A stretch of DNA of 64,000 bases from positions 1,922,001 to 1,986,000 of the forward strand of contig NZ_CP053085.1 in NCBI RefSeq assembly GCF_013004105.1. Direction: 5' to 3'. The DNA is from Gemmatimonas groenlandica (lineage in GTDB: Bacteria; Gemmatimonadota; Gemmatimonadetes; Gemmatimonadales; Gemmatimonadaceae). The position numbers were made by a program, and so were the translations under genes. The notes under the pieces were generated by a model. It searched no databases and had not been told where the DNA came from. It saw nothing but the letters and a program-made list of their open reading frames with translations. Within the stretch, counting starts at the first letter, position 1. Each line of letters starts with the position of its first letter. Positions 25,386 to 33,940 of this stretch are shown here, one piece after another.

Positions 25386-27971
25386 ATGTTTGTGATGTCC
25401 CCCCGACGGGTCGCGTCCCGTCTGGCCACCGCCGCTATTTTCGCGGCACCCGCGATCCTGAACGCGCAGAATTCCAACGCCGGTTGGGATGCGCAGCAGA
25501 TCCTGCGCACCGAATCGTTCGTGAAGCCGCCCGAGAATCTCGTGCGGATGATCACGACGCCGCGCGTCGATATCTCCTTCACGAATGCGAGTCCCGATCG
25601 TCGCTGGTTCCTGCGCGCGACGGGCAGCGACCGCGGCGACATCAAGGCATACGGCGCACCGCACATCTGGCTTGGTGGCGTGCAGGTCGATACGCGCGCC
25701 AATCGCGCGCGGTCGCTGACCACCAGCAATCGCAACGGCCTCACCCTCGTCGATCCGAAAACGGGCATCACGCGCGCCATCAGCGTGCCCGCCGGTGCAT
25801 CGATCTCGTCACCGGTGTGGTCACCACGCGGTACGCAGGTGGCGTACATCGCGAACTTCCCGACCGGCTCGTACGTGTACGTGGCCGATGTGGCGAGCGG
25901 CAAGTCGGCGCAGCTGTCGCGTCGTGCGCTGCTGGCCACACTCGTCACCACCATCGAGTTCACCGCCGACGGTCGCTACATCGCGGCGGTGCTGGTGCCC
26001 GAGAATCGTGGCGCGGCCCCGGAGCATGGCGACGGCGGCATCGAAGACGGCCCGCAGGTGCGGCTCACCGACGCCCGCGCCGTGCCGCAGCCCGTGCATT
26101 TCAGCTTGCTGCAGGATCCGCATGACAAGGCCCAGCTCACCTATTACACCAAAGGGCAGCTCGCCCTCATCGACGTGAACAGCAAGTCGGTGCGCGCGAT
26201 TGGTGCGCCGGCCACGATTCGCGATATCGACGCGTCCTCTGATGGAGCCTTCGTGCGCGTGACGCGCATGACGGAGCCGTACTCGTATCTGGTGCCGGTC
26301 TCGGCCTTCGGCTCAGTGGAAGAGCTGTGGGACGCCAGCGGAAAAGTGATCACGACGCTCGCCACGACGGCGCTGCGGGAAGGGGCACCGGCCGACAACG
26401 GCGACCCCACGGCCGCTCCCGGTGCGCCCGGTGCCGCCCGCCGCGGACTCGGCGCCGACAGCGCCAAGCGACACATCCAGTGGAATCCGATCGGCACCGG
26501 CCTGCTGTACGTGCAGACCGGCAAGATCGTGCAGTGGCGCGCGCCGTTCGGCGCCAACGACACCACGGTGCTCTATCGGGGCAGCGCGCAGTTGGGCACG
26601 GTGATGTACAGCAGTGACAGCAGCACGATGTTCGTCACCGACAGCGGAGCGACGATCGCCGTGCGCGTGAAGGACACCTCCAAGCGCTACAACCTCGGTC
26701 GCACCGTCACGCTGCCCGCCGCGATTGCTGGCTTCGGTGGCGGCGGTGGTGCCGCGCGCGGCGCCGCCGACTCCACGCAGGGCGCCGTGCTGCTGCGCAC
26801 CTCCGCCGGTGGACGTCGCTACGTGATCATGTCGAAGGACGGCAAGTCGATCGCACTTTCCGGCACCCGGGCGTATGGCGCCAAGTGGGCCACGCAGGCG
26901 CCGCGTCCGTGGGTGGACAAGCTCGATATCGAGTCGAAGACCCGTACGCGCGTCATGGACAGCCCGGCGAACATGTACGAAGAGTTCGTTGCGCCGCTCG
27001 ATGATGACGTCTCGCAGTTCATCGTGACGCGCGAGTCGAACACCACGATTACCGACGCCTGGCTGCGTGCGGCCGGCAGCACCGACGCCAAGAAGCTCAC
27101 GACCAATCTCGACGTGGCTCCCGAAGTGACCGGTGCGCAGTTCAAGCGCCTCGAAGTCACGCGTCCGCGCGACGGCACCAAGTTCTGGGTGGAAGTGACG
27201 GTGCCGCGCGACTGGAAGCCGGGCACGAAGCTCCCCGGCGTGATCTGGTTCTATCCGCGCGAGTTCAGCAGCGCGCAGGACTACGAGCGCTCGCGCTACG
27301 TCACGAACATCAACAAGTTCCCCGAAGTGCCCTCGGCGCGTCCCGCCACCGCCACCAAGCTGTGGGTGAGTCAGGGCTACGCGTTCATCGAACCCGATAT
27401 CCCGATCTTCGGCGACGCCGGCAAGATGAACGACAACTACACGCGCGACCTCAAGGAAAACCTCGACGCCGTGCTCGATGCGGTGGTCGACGCCGGCTTC
27501 GTCGATCGCGACAAGATGGGCATCGGCGGACACAGCTACGGCGCCTTCAGCACAGTCAATGCGCTCACGCTCATGCCGAACTTCAAGGCGGGCATTGCCG
27601 GCGACGGCATGTACAACCGCACGCTCACGCCGTTCGGCTTCCAGAGCGAGCGTCGCAATTTCTATCAGGCGCAGGACACGTACCTCGACATGTCGCCGTT
27701 CCTGCGGGCCGACAAGATCTCGGGCGCGCTGCTCATGTACCACGCGATCGAAGATCAGAATCAGGGCACCGATCCGATCAGCTCGCGTCGCATGTTCCTC
27801 GCCCTCCAAGGACTCGGCAAGCAGGCCGCGCTGTACATGTATCCGTACGAAGATCACAGCGTGGCTACCTATGCCAGCGACCTCGATCTGTGGGCGCGTT
27901 GGGTGGCGTGGATGGACACGTACGTGAAGAACCCGAAGCCGGCGCAAGCCAAGGCGGCGCTCGTTCCGTAA
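25386..27971 (+). CDS. Secreted S9 (prolyl oligopeptidase) family peptidase
   Basis: The roughly 861-residue protein has a signal peptide ending ILNAQ, a beta-propeller region (about 40-600, with repeated WSPRGTQVAYI-type blades), and an alpha/beta hydrolase domain. The catalytic serine is Ser717 in GGHSYGAF; the acid lies near EDQNQGTDP and the histidine is in YPYEDHSV. It should clip short peptides outside the cytoplasm. Two low-complexity Gly/Ala/Pro stretches interrupt the propeller. ATG 25386 was chosen since the upstream 11 codons do not look coding. Confidence 0.93.
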   Translation: MFVMSPRRVASRLATAAIFAAPAILNAQNSNAGWDAQQILRTESFVKPPENLVRMITTPRVDISFTNASPDRRWFLRATGSDRGDIKAYGAPHIWLGGVQVDTRANRARSLTTSNRNGLTLVDPKTGITRAISVPAGASISSPVWSPRGTQVAYIANFPTGSYVYVADVASGKSAQLSRRALLATLVTTIEFTADGRYIAAVLVPENRGAAPEHGDGGIEDGPQVRLTDARAVPQPVHFSLLQDPHDKAQLTYYTKGQLALIDVNSKSVRAIGAPATIRDIDASSDGAFVRVTRMTEPYSYLVPVSAFGSVEELWDASGKVITTLATTALREGAPADNGDPTAAPGAPGAARRGLGADSAKRHIQWNPIGTGLLYVQTGKIVQWRAPFGANDTTVLYRGSAQLGTVMYSSDSSTMFVTDSGATIAVRVKDTSKRYNLGRTVTLPAAIAGFGGGGGAARGAADSTQGAVLLRTSAGGRRYVIMSKDGKSIALSGTRAYGAKWATQAPRPWVDKLDIESKTRTRVMDSPANMYEEFVAPLDDDVSQFIVTRESNTTITDAWLRAAGSTDAKKLTTNLDVAPEVTGAQFKRLEVTRPRDGTKFWVEVTVPRDWKPGTKLPGVIWFYPREFSSAQDYERSRYVTNINKFPEVPSARPATATKLWVSQGYAFIEPDIPIFGDAGKMNDNYTRDLKENLDAVLDAVVDAGFVDRDKMGIGGHSYGAFSTVNALTLMPNFKAGIAGDGMYNRTLTPFGFQSERRNFYQAQDTYLDMSPFLRADKISGALLMYHAIEDQNQGTDPISSRRMFLALQGLGKQAALYMYPYEDHSVATYASDLDLWARWVAWMDTYVKNPKPAQAKAALVP

Positions 27972-27977
27972 GTTTCG

Positions 27978-28562
27978 GTGGTGACCACGCCACCGACTCC
28001 GCACTACTTCGCCAGCGCCGCCGACTTTCGGCGCTGGCTCGAAACCCACCACGACTCGCACCGCGAGCTTGTGGTGGGTTTTCACAAGGTAGGCACCGCT
28101 ACGCCGTCGATGACATGGACGGAATCGGTGCGCGAGGCCCTGTGCTTCGGCTGGATCGACGGGGTGCGACGGCGCGTCGATGACGCGCGCTATTCCATCC
28201 GTTTCACGCCACGCAAAACCGGCAGCATCTGGAGCGCCGTCAACCTGCGGCACGTCGACTCGCTGATCGCCGAGGACCGCATGCATGCCGCCGGATTGGC
28301 GGCCTATCAAGCGCGCACCGATGCAAAATCGAAGGTGTACGCGTTCGAACAATCCGAGGTCGCGTTCGCGGACGCCGATCTCGCCCAGTTCGCCGCCACG
28401 CCGCACGCGCGTGCGTTCTTCCAGGAACAGCCCGCCGGCTATCGGAAGCAGGCGACGTGGTGGGTAATCAACGCGAAGCAACCCGCCACGAGGGCCAGAC
28501 GTCTGGCCCAGCTGATCGCCTGCTCAGGCAATCGAGAGCGGTTGCCGCAATACCGCCGTTAA
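27978..28562 (+). CDS. YdeI/OmpD-associated family protein
   Basis: This 194-residue protein has the family's LWLETHHDS-like opening (RRWLETHHDSHRELVVGFHK), the SVREALCFGWIDG core, FTPRKTGSIWSAVNLRHV, and a C-terminal ATWWVINAKQPATRARRLAQL helix. It is a different subfamily from the YdeI gene at 19 kb, lacking the DUF1801 domain. It starts with GTG six bases after the S9 peptidase stop, so the two are likely cotranscribed. Molecular role unknown. Confidence 0.88.
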   Translation: MVTTPPTPHYFASAADFRRWLETHHDSHRELVVGFHKVGTATPSMTWTESVREALCFGWIDGVRRRVDDARYSIRFTPRKTGSIWSAVNLRHVDSLIAEDRMHAAGLAAYQARTDAKSKVYAFEQSEVAFADADLAQFAATPHARAFFQEQPAGYRKQATWWVINAKQPATRARRLAQLIACSGNRERLPQYRR

Positions 28563-28586
28563 GGACGGGTTCGCTACGATCGCTGC

Positions 28587-28615
28587 TTGCGCAGAAGTTT
28601 AGTCTTACCTAATTA
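28587..28615 (+). promoter_or_regulatory. Candidate sigma-70-like promoter of the TonB receptor
   Basis: An AT-rich patch in otherwise GC-rich DNA contains TTGCGC, a 17-bp gap and TAATTA, placed so that transcription would begin at or a few bases from the annotated ATG. That would give a leaderless or very short-leader mRNA, or mean that the downstream ATG at 28628 is used. Weak evidence. Confidence 0.3.
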
Positions 28616-28621
28616 TTTGTT

Positions 28622-30643
28622 ATGCCAATGCGATACCGGATTATTCGCTTACTCTCGATCTGCGCCGTGCCGGCGCTTGCCCTATCGGCGACGAACCTCT
28701 CGGCCCAGCGCCCGCCGGCCGACAGCACGAAGCGCGATACCACCGCCCGCGCCCTCCCCACGCTGCAGGTCACCGCCACCGCGGTGGCCACCGAAGCGCG
28801 TCGCATCGCCCAACCCACGGCCGTGCTCAGCGGCGCCGAACTCCGTCGCGCCAACTCCGCCTCGCTCGGTGAAACGCTGCAGCAGATCCCCGGCATCCGC
28901 TCGCTCTCCATGACCACGGGCATCGGGAAACCCGTGATCCGCGGGCTCACCAATAATCGCGTCGTCACGCTGGCTAACGGCCAGCGCACGGAGACCCAGC
29001 AATGGGGGCACGACCACTCTCCCAACGTGGAATCCGCCGACGCCGAGCGGCTCGAGGTCGTAAAGGGACCGGCCAGTGTACTCTACGGCTCCGACGCCCT
29101 GGGCGGCGTGGTGAACGTGGTGCGGCGCCCGCTCCCGATCGCGGAGAACGCCGAACGCGTGACGCGCGGCCGCATCGCCACGGCATGGAACAGCGCTGCG
29201 CATTCGCCATCGCTCACCCTCGTGGGCGAAGGCGCGAGCCCGCTGGGCGCGGGGTCGCTCGGGTGGCGCCTCAGCGGCACCGGACGCCGCGCCGTTGATC
29301 TGCGCACACCCGGCGGCATCGTCCCCAACACCGGCAACATGACCGGCTACACCGAAGGGGCGTTGGGTTGGCAGGGGGCACGCGCTGACGTGACCGGCAC
29401 CGGCTCGCTGCGCGACGAACGCATTCAAGTAGCCGATGACCCGATCACGGCCCCGAACTACACCGGGCGCCAGCAGATCCGCACGCTGCGCGGCACCGTC
29501 GACGCCAACCTCCGAAGCGGCGGACAGCGCTTACAACTGCAGGCCGGCGTCGAACAGAATCGACGCGCCGAATTCGGCGACGACCGCACGCGGACCGTGG
29601 CGCTCGGCTTGCTGTCACGCACCGCGTCAGGCTTCGCCCATTGGCACCATACGCCGATCGCCGGTGCCACCGGCGTGGTCGGCGTCGCCGTGCAACACAC
29701 ACGCTTCAGCACCTTCGGCTCGCAGACGCTGATTCCCGACAACACCGCCCGCTCGTTGGGTGTCTATGTACTCGAGCAGCGCAACGTGGGCGACTTTGCG
29801 CTCTCCGCCGGCGCGCGCCACGACTGGCGCACGTTGTCCACGCCGGGCAATCGCGTGCTCGGCCTGCCGCCAACGGAACGCGCCTTCACCGCGAGCACGG
29901 GTACGCTTGGCGCGGTGTATCGCCCCACCTCGCCGCTCTCCGTTGCCGTCAACGTGGCGCGCGGATTCCGCTCGCCCAGCGCGTCGGACCTGTTCGCCAA
30001 CGGCTTTCACGAAGGCACCCGAGCGTTTGAAATCGGTCGCGCCGATTTGCGGGTGGAGTCGAGCGTGAATGTCGACGCCGCCCTACGCCTGCGCACGTCT
30101 CGCGTGACGGGTGAACTCACCGGCTACGTGAATCGCATTCGCGATTACATCTACTTGACACCGGTCGGCATGCCGGGGCGCGCGCTCGACTCGCTACAGA
30201 TCGAGCAGGGCAATGCGCGACTCGTTGGCGCTGAACTCGGCGCAACCATCGCACTCACACGAACGCTGTCGCTGCAGACCACCGCCGATGTCGTGCACGC
30301 GACCAACACGAGCGACCGCACCGCCCTGCCCTTCGTGCCGCCCCCGCGCGCCGTGCTCACGATGCGTTGGGACGAGCGCGCACCCGGCCGTCATGCGTCG
30401 CTCTCGAGCGAGTGGAACGCCAAACAGACGCGCACCTTCCGCAGCGACTTTGCACCGCAGGCGTGGAACGTGGTGTCCGCGTCGGCGGGGTTGAGTCGTC
30501 TCACGCCGCGCGGACTCGTGCACCTCGATGTGAGCGTACGCAACCTGTTCGACACACGCTACCGCGACTTCATGTCACGCTTCAAGGAATTCGCCGATGC
30601 GGCAGGACGTGCCTTCGTGCTCCGCGTATCGGCTGACTTGTAA
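28622..30643 (+). CDS. TonB-dependent outer-membrane receptor (ZnuD-like)
   Basis: The 673-residue protein has a signal peptide ending NLSAQ, a plug domain (about 45-165: LGETLQQIPGIRSL, KPVIRGLTNNRVVTLANG, AERLEVVKGPASVLYGSDALGGVVNV) and a C-terminal 22-strand-type barrel ending in the aromatic-poor but typical FVLRVSADL. The histidine-bearing plug loop QQWGHDHSPNVE resembles receptors of the ZnuD group, suggesting metal (zinc) uptake; this is inference. It needs TonB-ExbBD, none of which is in the window. A lipoprotein gene converges on it. Confidence 0.9.
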   Translation: MPMRYRIIRLLSICAVPALALSATNLSAQRPPADSTKRDTTARALPTLQVTATAVATEARRIAQPTAVLSGAELRRANSASLGETLQQIPGIRSLSMTTGIGKPVIRGLTNNRVVTLANGQRTETQQWGHDHSPNVESADAERLEVVKGPASVLYGSDALGGVVNVVRRPLPIAENAERVTRGRIATAWNSAAHSPSLTLVGEGASPLGAGSLGWRLSGTGRRAVDLRTPGGIVPNTGNMTGYTEGALGWQGARADVTGTGSLRDERIQVADDPITAPNYTGRQQIRTLRGTVDANLRSGGQRLQLQAGVEQNRRAEFGDDRTRTVALGLLSRTASGFAHWHHTPIAGATGVVGVAVQHTRFSTFGSQTLIPDNTARSLGVYVLEQRNVGDFALSAGARHDWRTLSTPGNRVLGLPPTERAFTASTGTLGAVYRPTSPLSVAVNVARGFRSPSASDLFANGFHEGTRAFEIGRADLRVESSVNVDAALRLRTSRVTGELTGYVNRIRDYIYLTPVGMPGRALDSLQIEQGNARLVGAELGATIALTRTLSLQTTADVVHATNTSDRTALPFVPPPRAVLTMRWDERAPGRHASLSSEWNAKQTRTFRSDFAPQAWNVVSASAGLSRLTPRGLVHLDVSVRNLFDTRYRDFMSRFKEFADAAGRAFVLRVSADL

Positions 30644-30653
30644 ACGCGCGCCG

Positions 30654-31043
30654 TCAACTGCGCGCTTTCAACAACAGCGCGGGAACAACCACCGCGTTCA
30701 CATGGCAGGTACCGGCCGTGACGCGAACGTTGGACGTGTTGAAGTTCTGGTAGCCCGTCAGGCGCACCTCGACGCTGTACGTTCCCGGACGCTCGAACGC
30801 CGCCGCACGCGTGTCGGAGGCGACGAGGATAAGCGAGTCGACGTACGCGCCGTCGCGCACCACACCACGCGCCGTCGCGGCCAACGGCGCCATCGTTTCG
30901 GCATCCTTGATCGTGACCGTGATGCCGGCGCGCGCCGACGCATCACACACGATGGGATCCGACGGCGAGCTCGAGCAGGCGCCGAGGGTGCACAGTGCCG
31001 TGAGGAACAGCAGCCCCGACAACATCGAAATGGGTCTCGTCAT
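30654..31043 (-). CDS. Lipoprotein with carboxypeptidase-regulatory-like (Ig-type) domain
   Basis: The 129-residue protein has a lipoprotein signal with lipobox TLGAC, then a Ser-rich linker and a beta-sandwich of about 90 residues. The core ITVTIKDAETMAPLAATARG ... YSVEVRLTGYQNFNTSNVRV is the usual pattern of carboxypeptidase-regulatory/transthyretin-like domains, and two mature cysteines may pair. It converges on the TonB receptor with 10 bp between the stops. A surface-accessory role for the receptor is possible but not shown. Confidence 0.8.
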   Translation of the reverse strand: MTRPISMLSGLLFLTALCTLGACSSSPSDPIVCDASARAGITVTIKDAETMAPLAATARGVVRDGAYVDSLILVASDTRAAAFERPGTYSVEVRLTGYQNFNTSNVRVTAGTCHVNAVVVPALLLKARS

Positions 31044-31092
31044 GGCTCAATCATATCGCGCGAACCGCTATTCGGTTCCGCCGGCGCGCCGA

Positions 31093-31134
31093 GGCTACTT
31101 GCCAGCGGCTACTTGCCAGCGGCTACTTGCCAGC
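31093..31134 (+). repeat. Three tandem copies of a 14-bp unit
   Basis: The unit GGCTACTTGCCAGC occurs three times head-to-tail without a mismatch, 27 bp before the ATG of the serine-hydrolase gene and inside the divergent promoter region shared with the lipoprotein gene. Copy number could vary by slippage and alter promoter spacing. Confidence 0.9.
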
Positions 31135-31160
31135 GGCCGTCCGCCCGGCAGCTTCTAGGG

Positions 31161-32570
31161 ATGCTGACTTCCCGCTCCCGCTCCCGCGTCCTCGTCGCCA
31201 CCGCCCTGCTGGCGACCACTGTTCGCCTCGGCCACGCGCAATCGACGCCGAGCACACCGCCCTCCTGGGCCGCGCGCCTCGACAGCGTGGCCCGTGCCGC
31301 CCTCGCGACCTCAAAAGCGCCCGGAGCAACCGTGGCCGTGGTCGTCGATGGCAAGCTCGCGTATGCACAAGGGTACGGTCTCGCGAACGTGGAGACACAG
31401 CAACGGATGACAGCGGACATGCTGCTGCGCGTCGGCTCGGTGACCAAGATGTTCACCGGCACCATGCTCGCGACACTCGCCGAGCAGCAGCGTATCGACA
31501 TGTCGGTGCCGATCGGCGACATCGTGCCGTCGCTCAAGGGAAAGAAGGTCGGCGCCGTCACGACGCAGCAACTCATGACGCACAGCGCCGGCTGGCTCGA
31601 CAACGCCGTGGCGTATGGCCGTATGGGTGAAGGCGCGCTCGGCGAAGTGATGCGCGAGGTCGGCGACACGCTGTTCTACACCGAGCCCGGACACACTTTC
31701 TCGTATTCCAATCCCAGCATCTCGATGGCGGGCTACGTAGGCGAAGTGGCGGGCAAGCAGCGCTTCGCCGCGCTGGTGGAATCGCTCGTGCTTCGACCGG
31801 CCGGGATGAAACTCAGCACGTTCAAGCCGCTCGAAGCGCTGACCTACCCGATCGCGATGGGACATCAGGCCGGGACCGGCGGCATGCAGATCGTGCGACC
31901 GATGACGGAGAACACCGCGCAGTGGGCGGCGGGATTCCTGTTCGCCACGGCGCCTGAGCTGGCGCGATACACCATCGCGTTGATGAACGGCGGCACAATC
32001 GACGGCGCGGAGGCCTTCTCGGCCGGCGCCGTCCGTCGGGTCACCACCGGCTACGTGGCACACCCGGGCGGCTCCGGACTCGATTCGGCGATGTACGGCT
32101 ACGGCCTCGTGGTCGGGCGCTCGGGCAAGGATCGCGTCTGGACGCACGGAGGGGCGATCAACGGTTACAACGCGAGCCTCACCATGCTCCCCGACCGCAA
32201 GGCTGCGGTGATCGTGCTCGTCAACGGCCCCGGCTCGGGGATCGATGCGATCGAATCGGCCGCGTTGCAGCTGGCGGTGGGCTACTCCCAGCCGAAAGTC
32301 GCAGCACCGGTGGCGCGAGACGCCAACGCCGCCGAGCGCGCCGCGTTGGTGGGGCGCTATGCGCAGGGGCGCAACGTGCTCGAGGTCCTCGAGCAGGACG
32401 GCGCACTCAAGGTCAAGCAGGGCCTCTCGGTGATGAGCGCCAAACTGGTCGGCGCGAACGAGCTACTGGTCACGCCACCCCAGGGCGCGGCGCTCCACCT
32501 CTATGTCCGCTCCGAGAACGGAAAGGCCGCGTATCTCTACGCCGGATCGCGGGCCTTCGCCAGGCAGTAG
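31161..32570 (+). CDS. Exported class-C beta-lactamase-like serine hydrolase
   Basis: The 469-residue protein has a signal peptide ending GHAQ and a penicillin-binding-fold domain with the three site motifs: Ser93-x-x-Lys in SVTK, Tyr-x-Asn in YSN, and HGG near WTHGGAING. A C-terminal extension of about 100 residues (ERAALVGRYAQG...) is the beta-barrel often added to such esterases/D-aminopeptidases. Real substrate could be a peptide, ester or beta-lactam; sequence does not tell. The open frame upstream covers the tandem repeats and is not credible, so ATG 31161 is used. Confidence 0.9.
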   Translation: MLTSRSRSRVLVATALLATTVRLGHAQSTPSTPPSWAARLDSVARAALATSKAPGATVAVVVDGKLAYAQGYGLANVETQQRMTADMLLRVGSVTKMFTGTMLATLAEQQRIDMSVPIGDIVPSLKGKKVGAVTTQQLMTHSAGWLDNAVAYGRMGEGALGEVMREVGDTLFYTEPGHTFSYSNPSISMAGYVGEVAGKQRFAALVESLVLRPAGMKLSTFKPLEALTYPIAMGHQAGTGGMQIVRPMTENTAQWAAGFLFATAPELARYTIALMNGGTIDGAEAFSAGAVRRVTTGYVAHPGGSGLDSAMYGYGLVVGRSGKDRVWTHGGAINGYNASLTMLPDRKAAVIVLVNGPGSGIDAIESAALQLAVGYSQPKVAAPVARDANAAERAALVGRYAQGRNVLEVLEQDGALKVKQGLSVMSAKLVGANELLVTPPQGAALHLYVRSENGKAAYLYAGSRAFARQ

Positions 32571-32593
32571 CGCTCCATGCCGCCCGCGGCGGC

Positions 32594-33022
32594 TCACGCT
32601 GGATGCATGTACGCCGAGAAGAGCGTGACCATGTCAGGCGGGATGCGTGTAATTCGCCCCGTATCGCGCGCAATCAGCGTCCACAGCGACCGTCCGCGGG
32701 CCAGCACGTGATCATCGGCGGTCCGCACGATTTCCGTGTGGCGCTCGAATCGCCGTGAGTCCACGGCGCCGATCCAGGTGCGCGCCACGATGGCGTCGCC
32801 GAACACCGCCTCCCGGCGATAGTCGATTTCGTGGCGCGTGGCGACCCAGCCATACACCTGTTTCATCGCGTCCGAAGCGCTGGCGTTCCAGTGGGCCAGC
32901 GCCACGTCGAAGATCCAGCGGAGGTAGACCACGTTGTTCACGTGGTCATTGTCGTCGATGTCCGACGGCAGCACCGTGATCGGGATATCGAAGACCTGCA
33001 GGCCGTGCTTGGCGAACGACAT
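32594..33022 (-). CDS. Hotdog-fold acyl-CoA thioesterase (FadM/YbgC type)
   Basis: The 142-residue single-hotdog protein shows DIPITVLPSDIDDNDHVNNVVYLRWIFD (residues about 11-38), where Asp and the HVNN segment form the active site of 4-hydroxybenzoyl-CoA-thioesterase-like enzymes, then EIDYRREAVFGDAI and RFERHTEIVR. It should hydrolyse acyl-CoA in the cytoplasm. It is divergent from the P-loop gene with 48 bp between start codons and converges on the serine-hydrolase gene. Confidence 0.88.
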   Translation of the reverse strand: MSFAKHGLQVFDIPITVLPSDIDDNDHVNNVVYLRWIFDVALAHWNASASDAMKQVYGWVATRHEIDYRREAVFGDAIVARTWIGAVDSRRFERHTEIVRTADDHVLARGRSLWTLIARDTGRITRIPPDMVTLFSAYMHPA

Positions 33023-33070
33023 TCGGGGGGAGGGGTTGAGGTCCTTGAAGCCGGAGCGGAAGTTAGCACG

Positions 33071-33940
33071 ATGCGATTCTCATCGGGACGAGCCCTCCGC
33101 GACCAGCGCGCCCATGCCGTGACCTTTTTCGGCATGTCCGGCGTCGGCAAGACGTCCCTCGCCGGGTTGCTGCAGAAGCACGACTGGTTCCAGTATTCCG
33201 TCGACTATCGCATCGGCACGCGATACATGGACGAGCACATCGTCGACAACTTCAAGCGGGAGGCGATGCGCAATCCCTTTCTGCGCCAGTTGCTGCGCTC
33301 CGACTCGATTTACATCCGCTCCAATATCTCGTTCGAGAATCTGAGCCCGCTGTCCACGTATCTGGGCAAACCGGGCGATCCCGAGCGGGGCGGTCTGTCG
33401 TTCGACGAATACCGTCGTCGACAGGCGCAGCACCGGGTGGCCGAAATCCGCGCACTGCTCGATGTGCCCGAATTCATCGAGCGCGCTAAGGACATCTACG
33501 GGTACTCGCATTTCGTCTGCGACTCGGGCGGAAGTCTCTGCGAAGTCGTCGACCCGTACGACGAGCACGATCCTGTGTTGCGATGTCTCGCGGATCACAC
33601 GGCGCTCGTGTACATCCGCGGCACGCCGGCGCATACGCGCATGTTGGTGGATCGCTTCCGCGCACATCCGAAACCCATGTACTACAACCCGGCCTTCCTC
33701 GATGCGAAGTGGACCGAGTACAAATCGCTGCGCGGCATCGTGCACGATGAGCAGGTCGATCCCGACGACTTCGCGGTGTGGGGATTCGAGCAATTGCTCG
33801 CGCACCGCATTCCGCTCTACGAGGCGATCGCGTCACGCTATGGCTACGTGATCGACATGAACGATGTCCCCGGGGTCTACACCGAGTCCGACCTGCTCGA
33901 CCTGGTGGCCCGCACCATCGACGCGCAGGTGACCGCGTGA
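33071..33940 (+). CDS. P-loop ATPase/kinase-like protein, unknown
   Basis: The 289-residue protein has a Walker A motif GMSGVGKTS at residues 21-29 immediately after a hydrophobic strand, as in small nucleotide/metabolite kinases. Conserved-looking blocks follow (FQYSVDYRIGTRYMDEHI, FVCDSGGSLCEVVDPYDEHD), but there is no clear Walker B or lid motif I can name. I recall conserved hypothetical ATPases of this type in Proteobacteria. Its stop overlaps the transporter start as GTGA, so the two are made together. Candidate roles are phosphorylating the imported substrate or regulating transport. Confidence 0.75.
   Translation: MRFSSGRALRDQRAHAVTFFGMSGVGKTSLAGLLQKHDWFQYSVDYRIGTRYMDEHIVDNFKREAMRNPFLRQLLRSDSIYIRSNISFENLSPLSTYLGKPGDPERGGLSFDEYRRRQAQHRVAEIRALLDVPEFIERAKDIYGYSHFVCDSGGSLCEVVDPYDEHDPVLRCLADHTALVYIRGTPAHTRMLVDRFRAHPKPMYYNPAFLDAKWTEYKSLRGIVHDEQVDPDDFAVWGFEQLLAHRIPLYEAIASRYGYVIDMNDVPGVYTESDLLDLVARTIDAQVTA

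Noticed and set aside
26313-28481. A 722-codon minus-strand open frame opposite the S9 peptidase and YdeI genes
   Set aside because: It is Arg/His/Gly-rich with no recognisable domain, and spans two well-supported genes on the other strand. Long antisense frames are expected from high-GC codon bias.
31161-32570. Calling the serine hydrolases true beta-lactamases
   Set aside because: They have the SxxK fold but also features of esterases and D-aminopeptidases; resistance function cannot be read from sequence.
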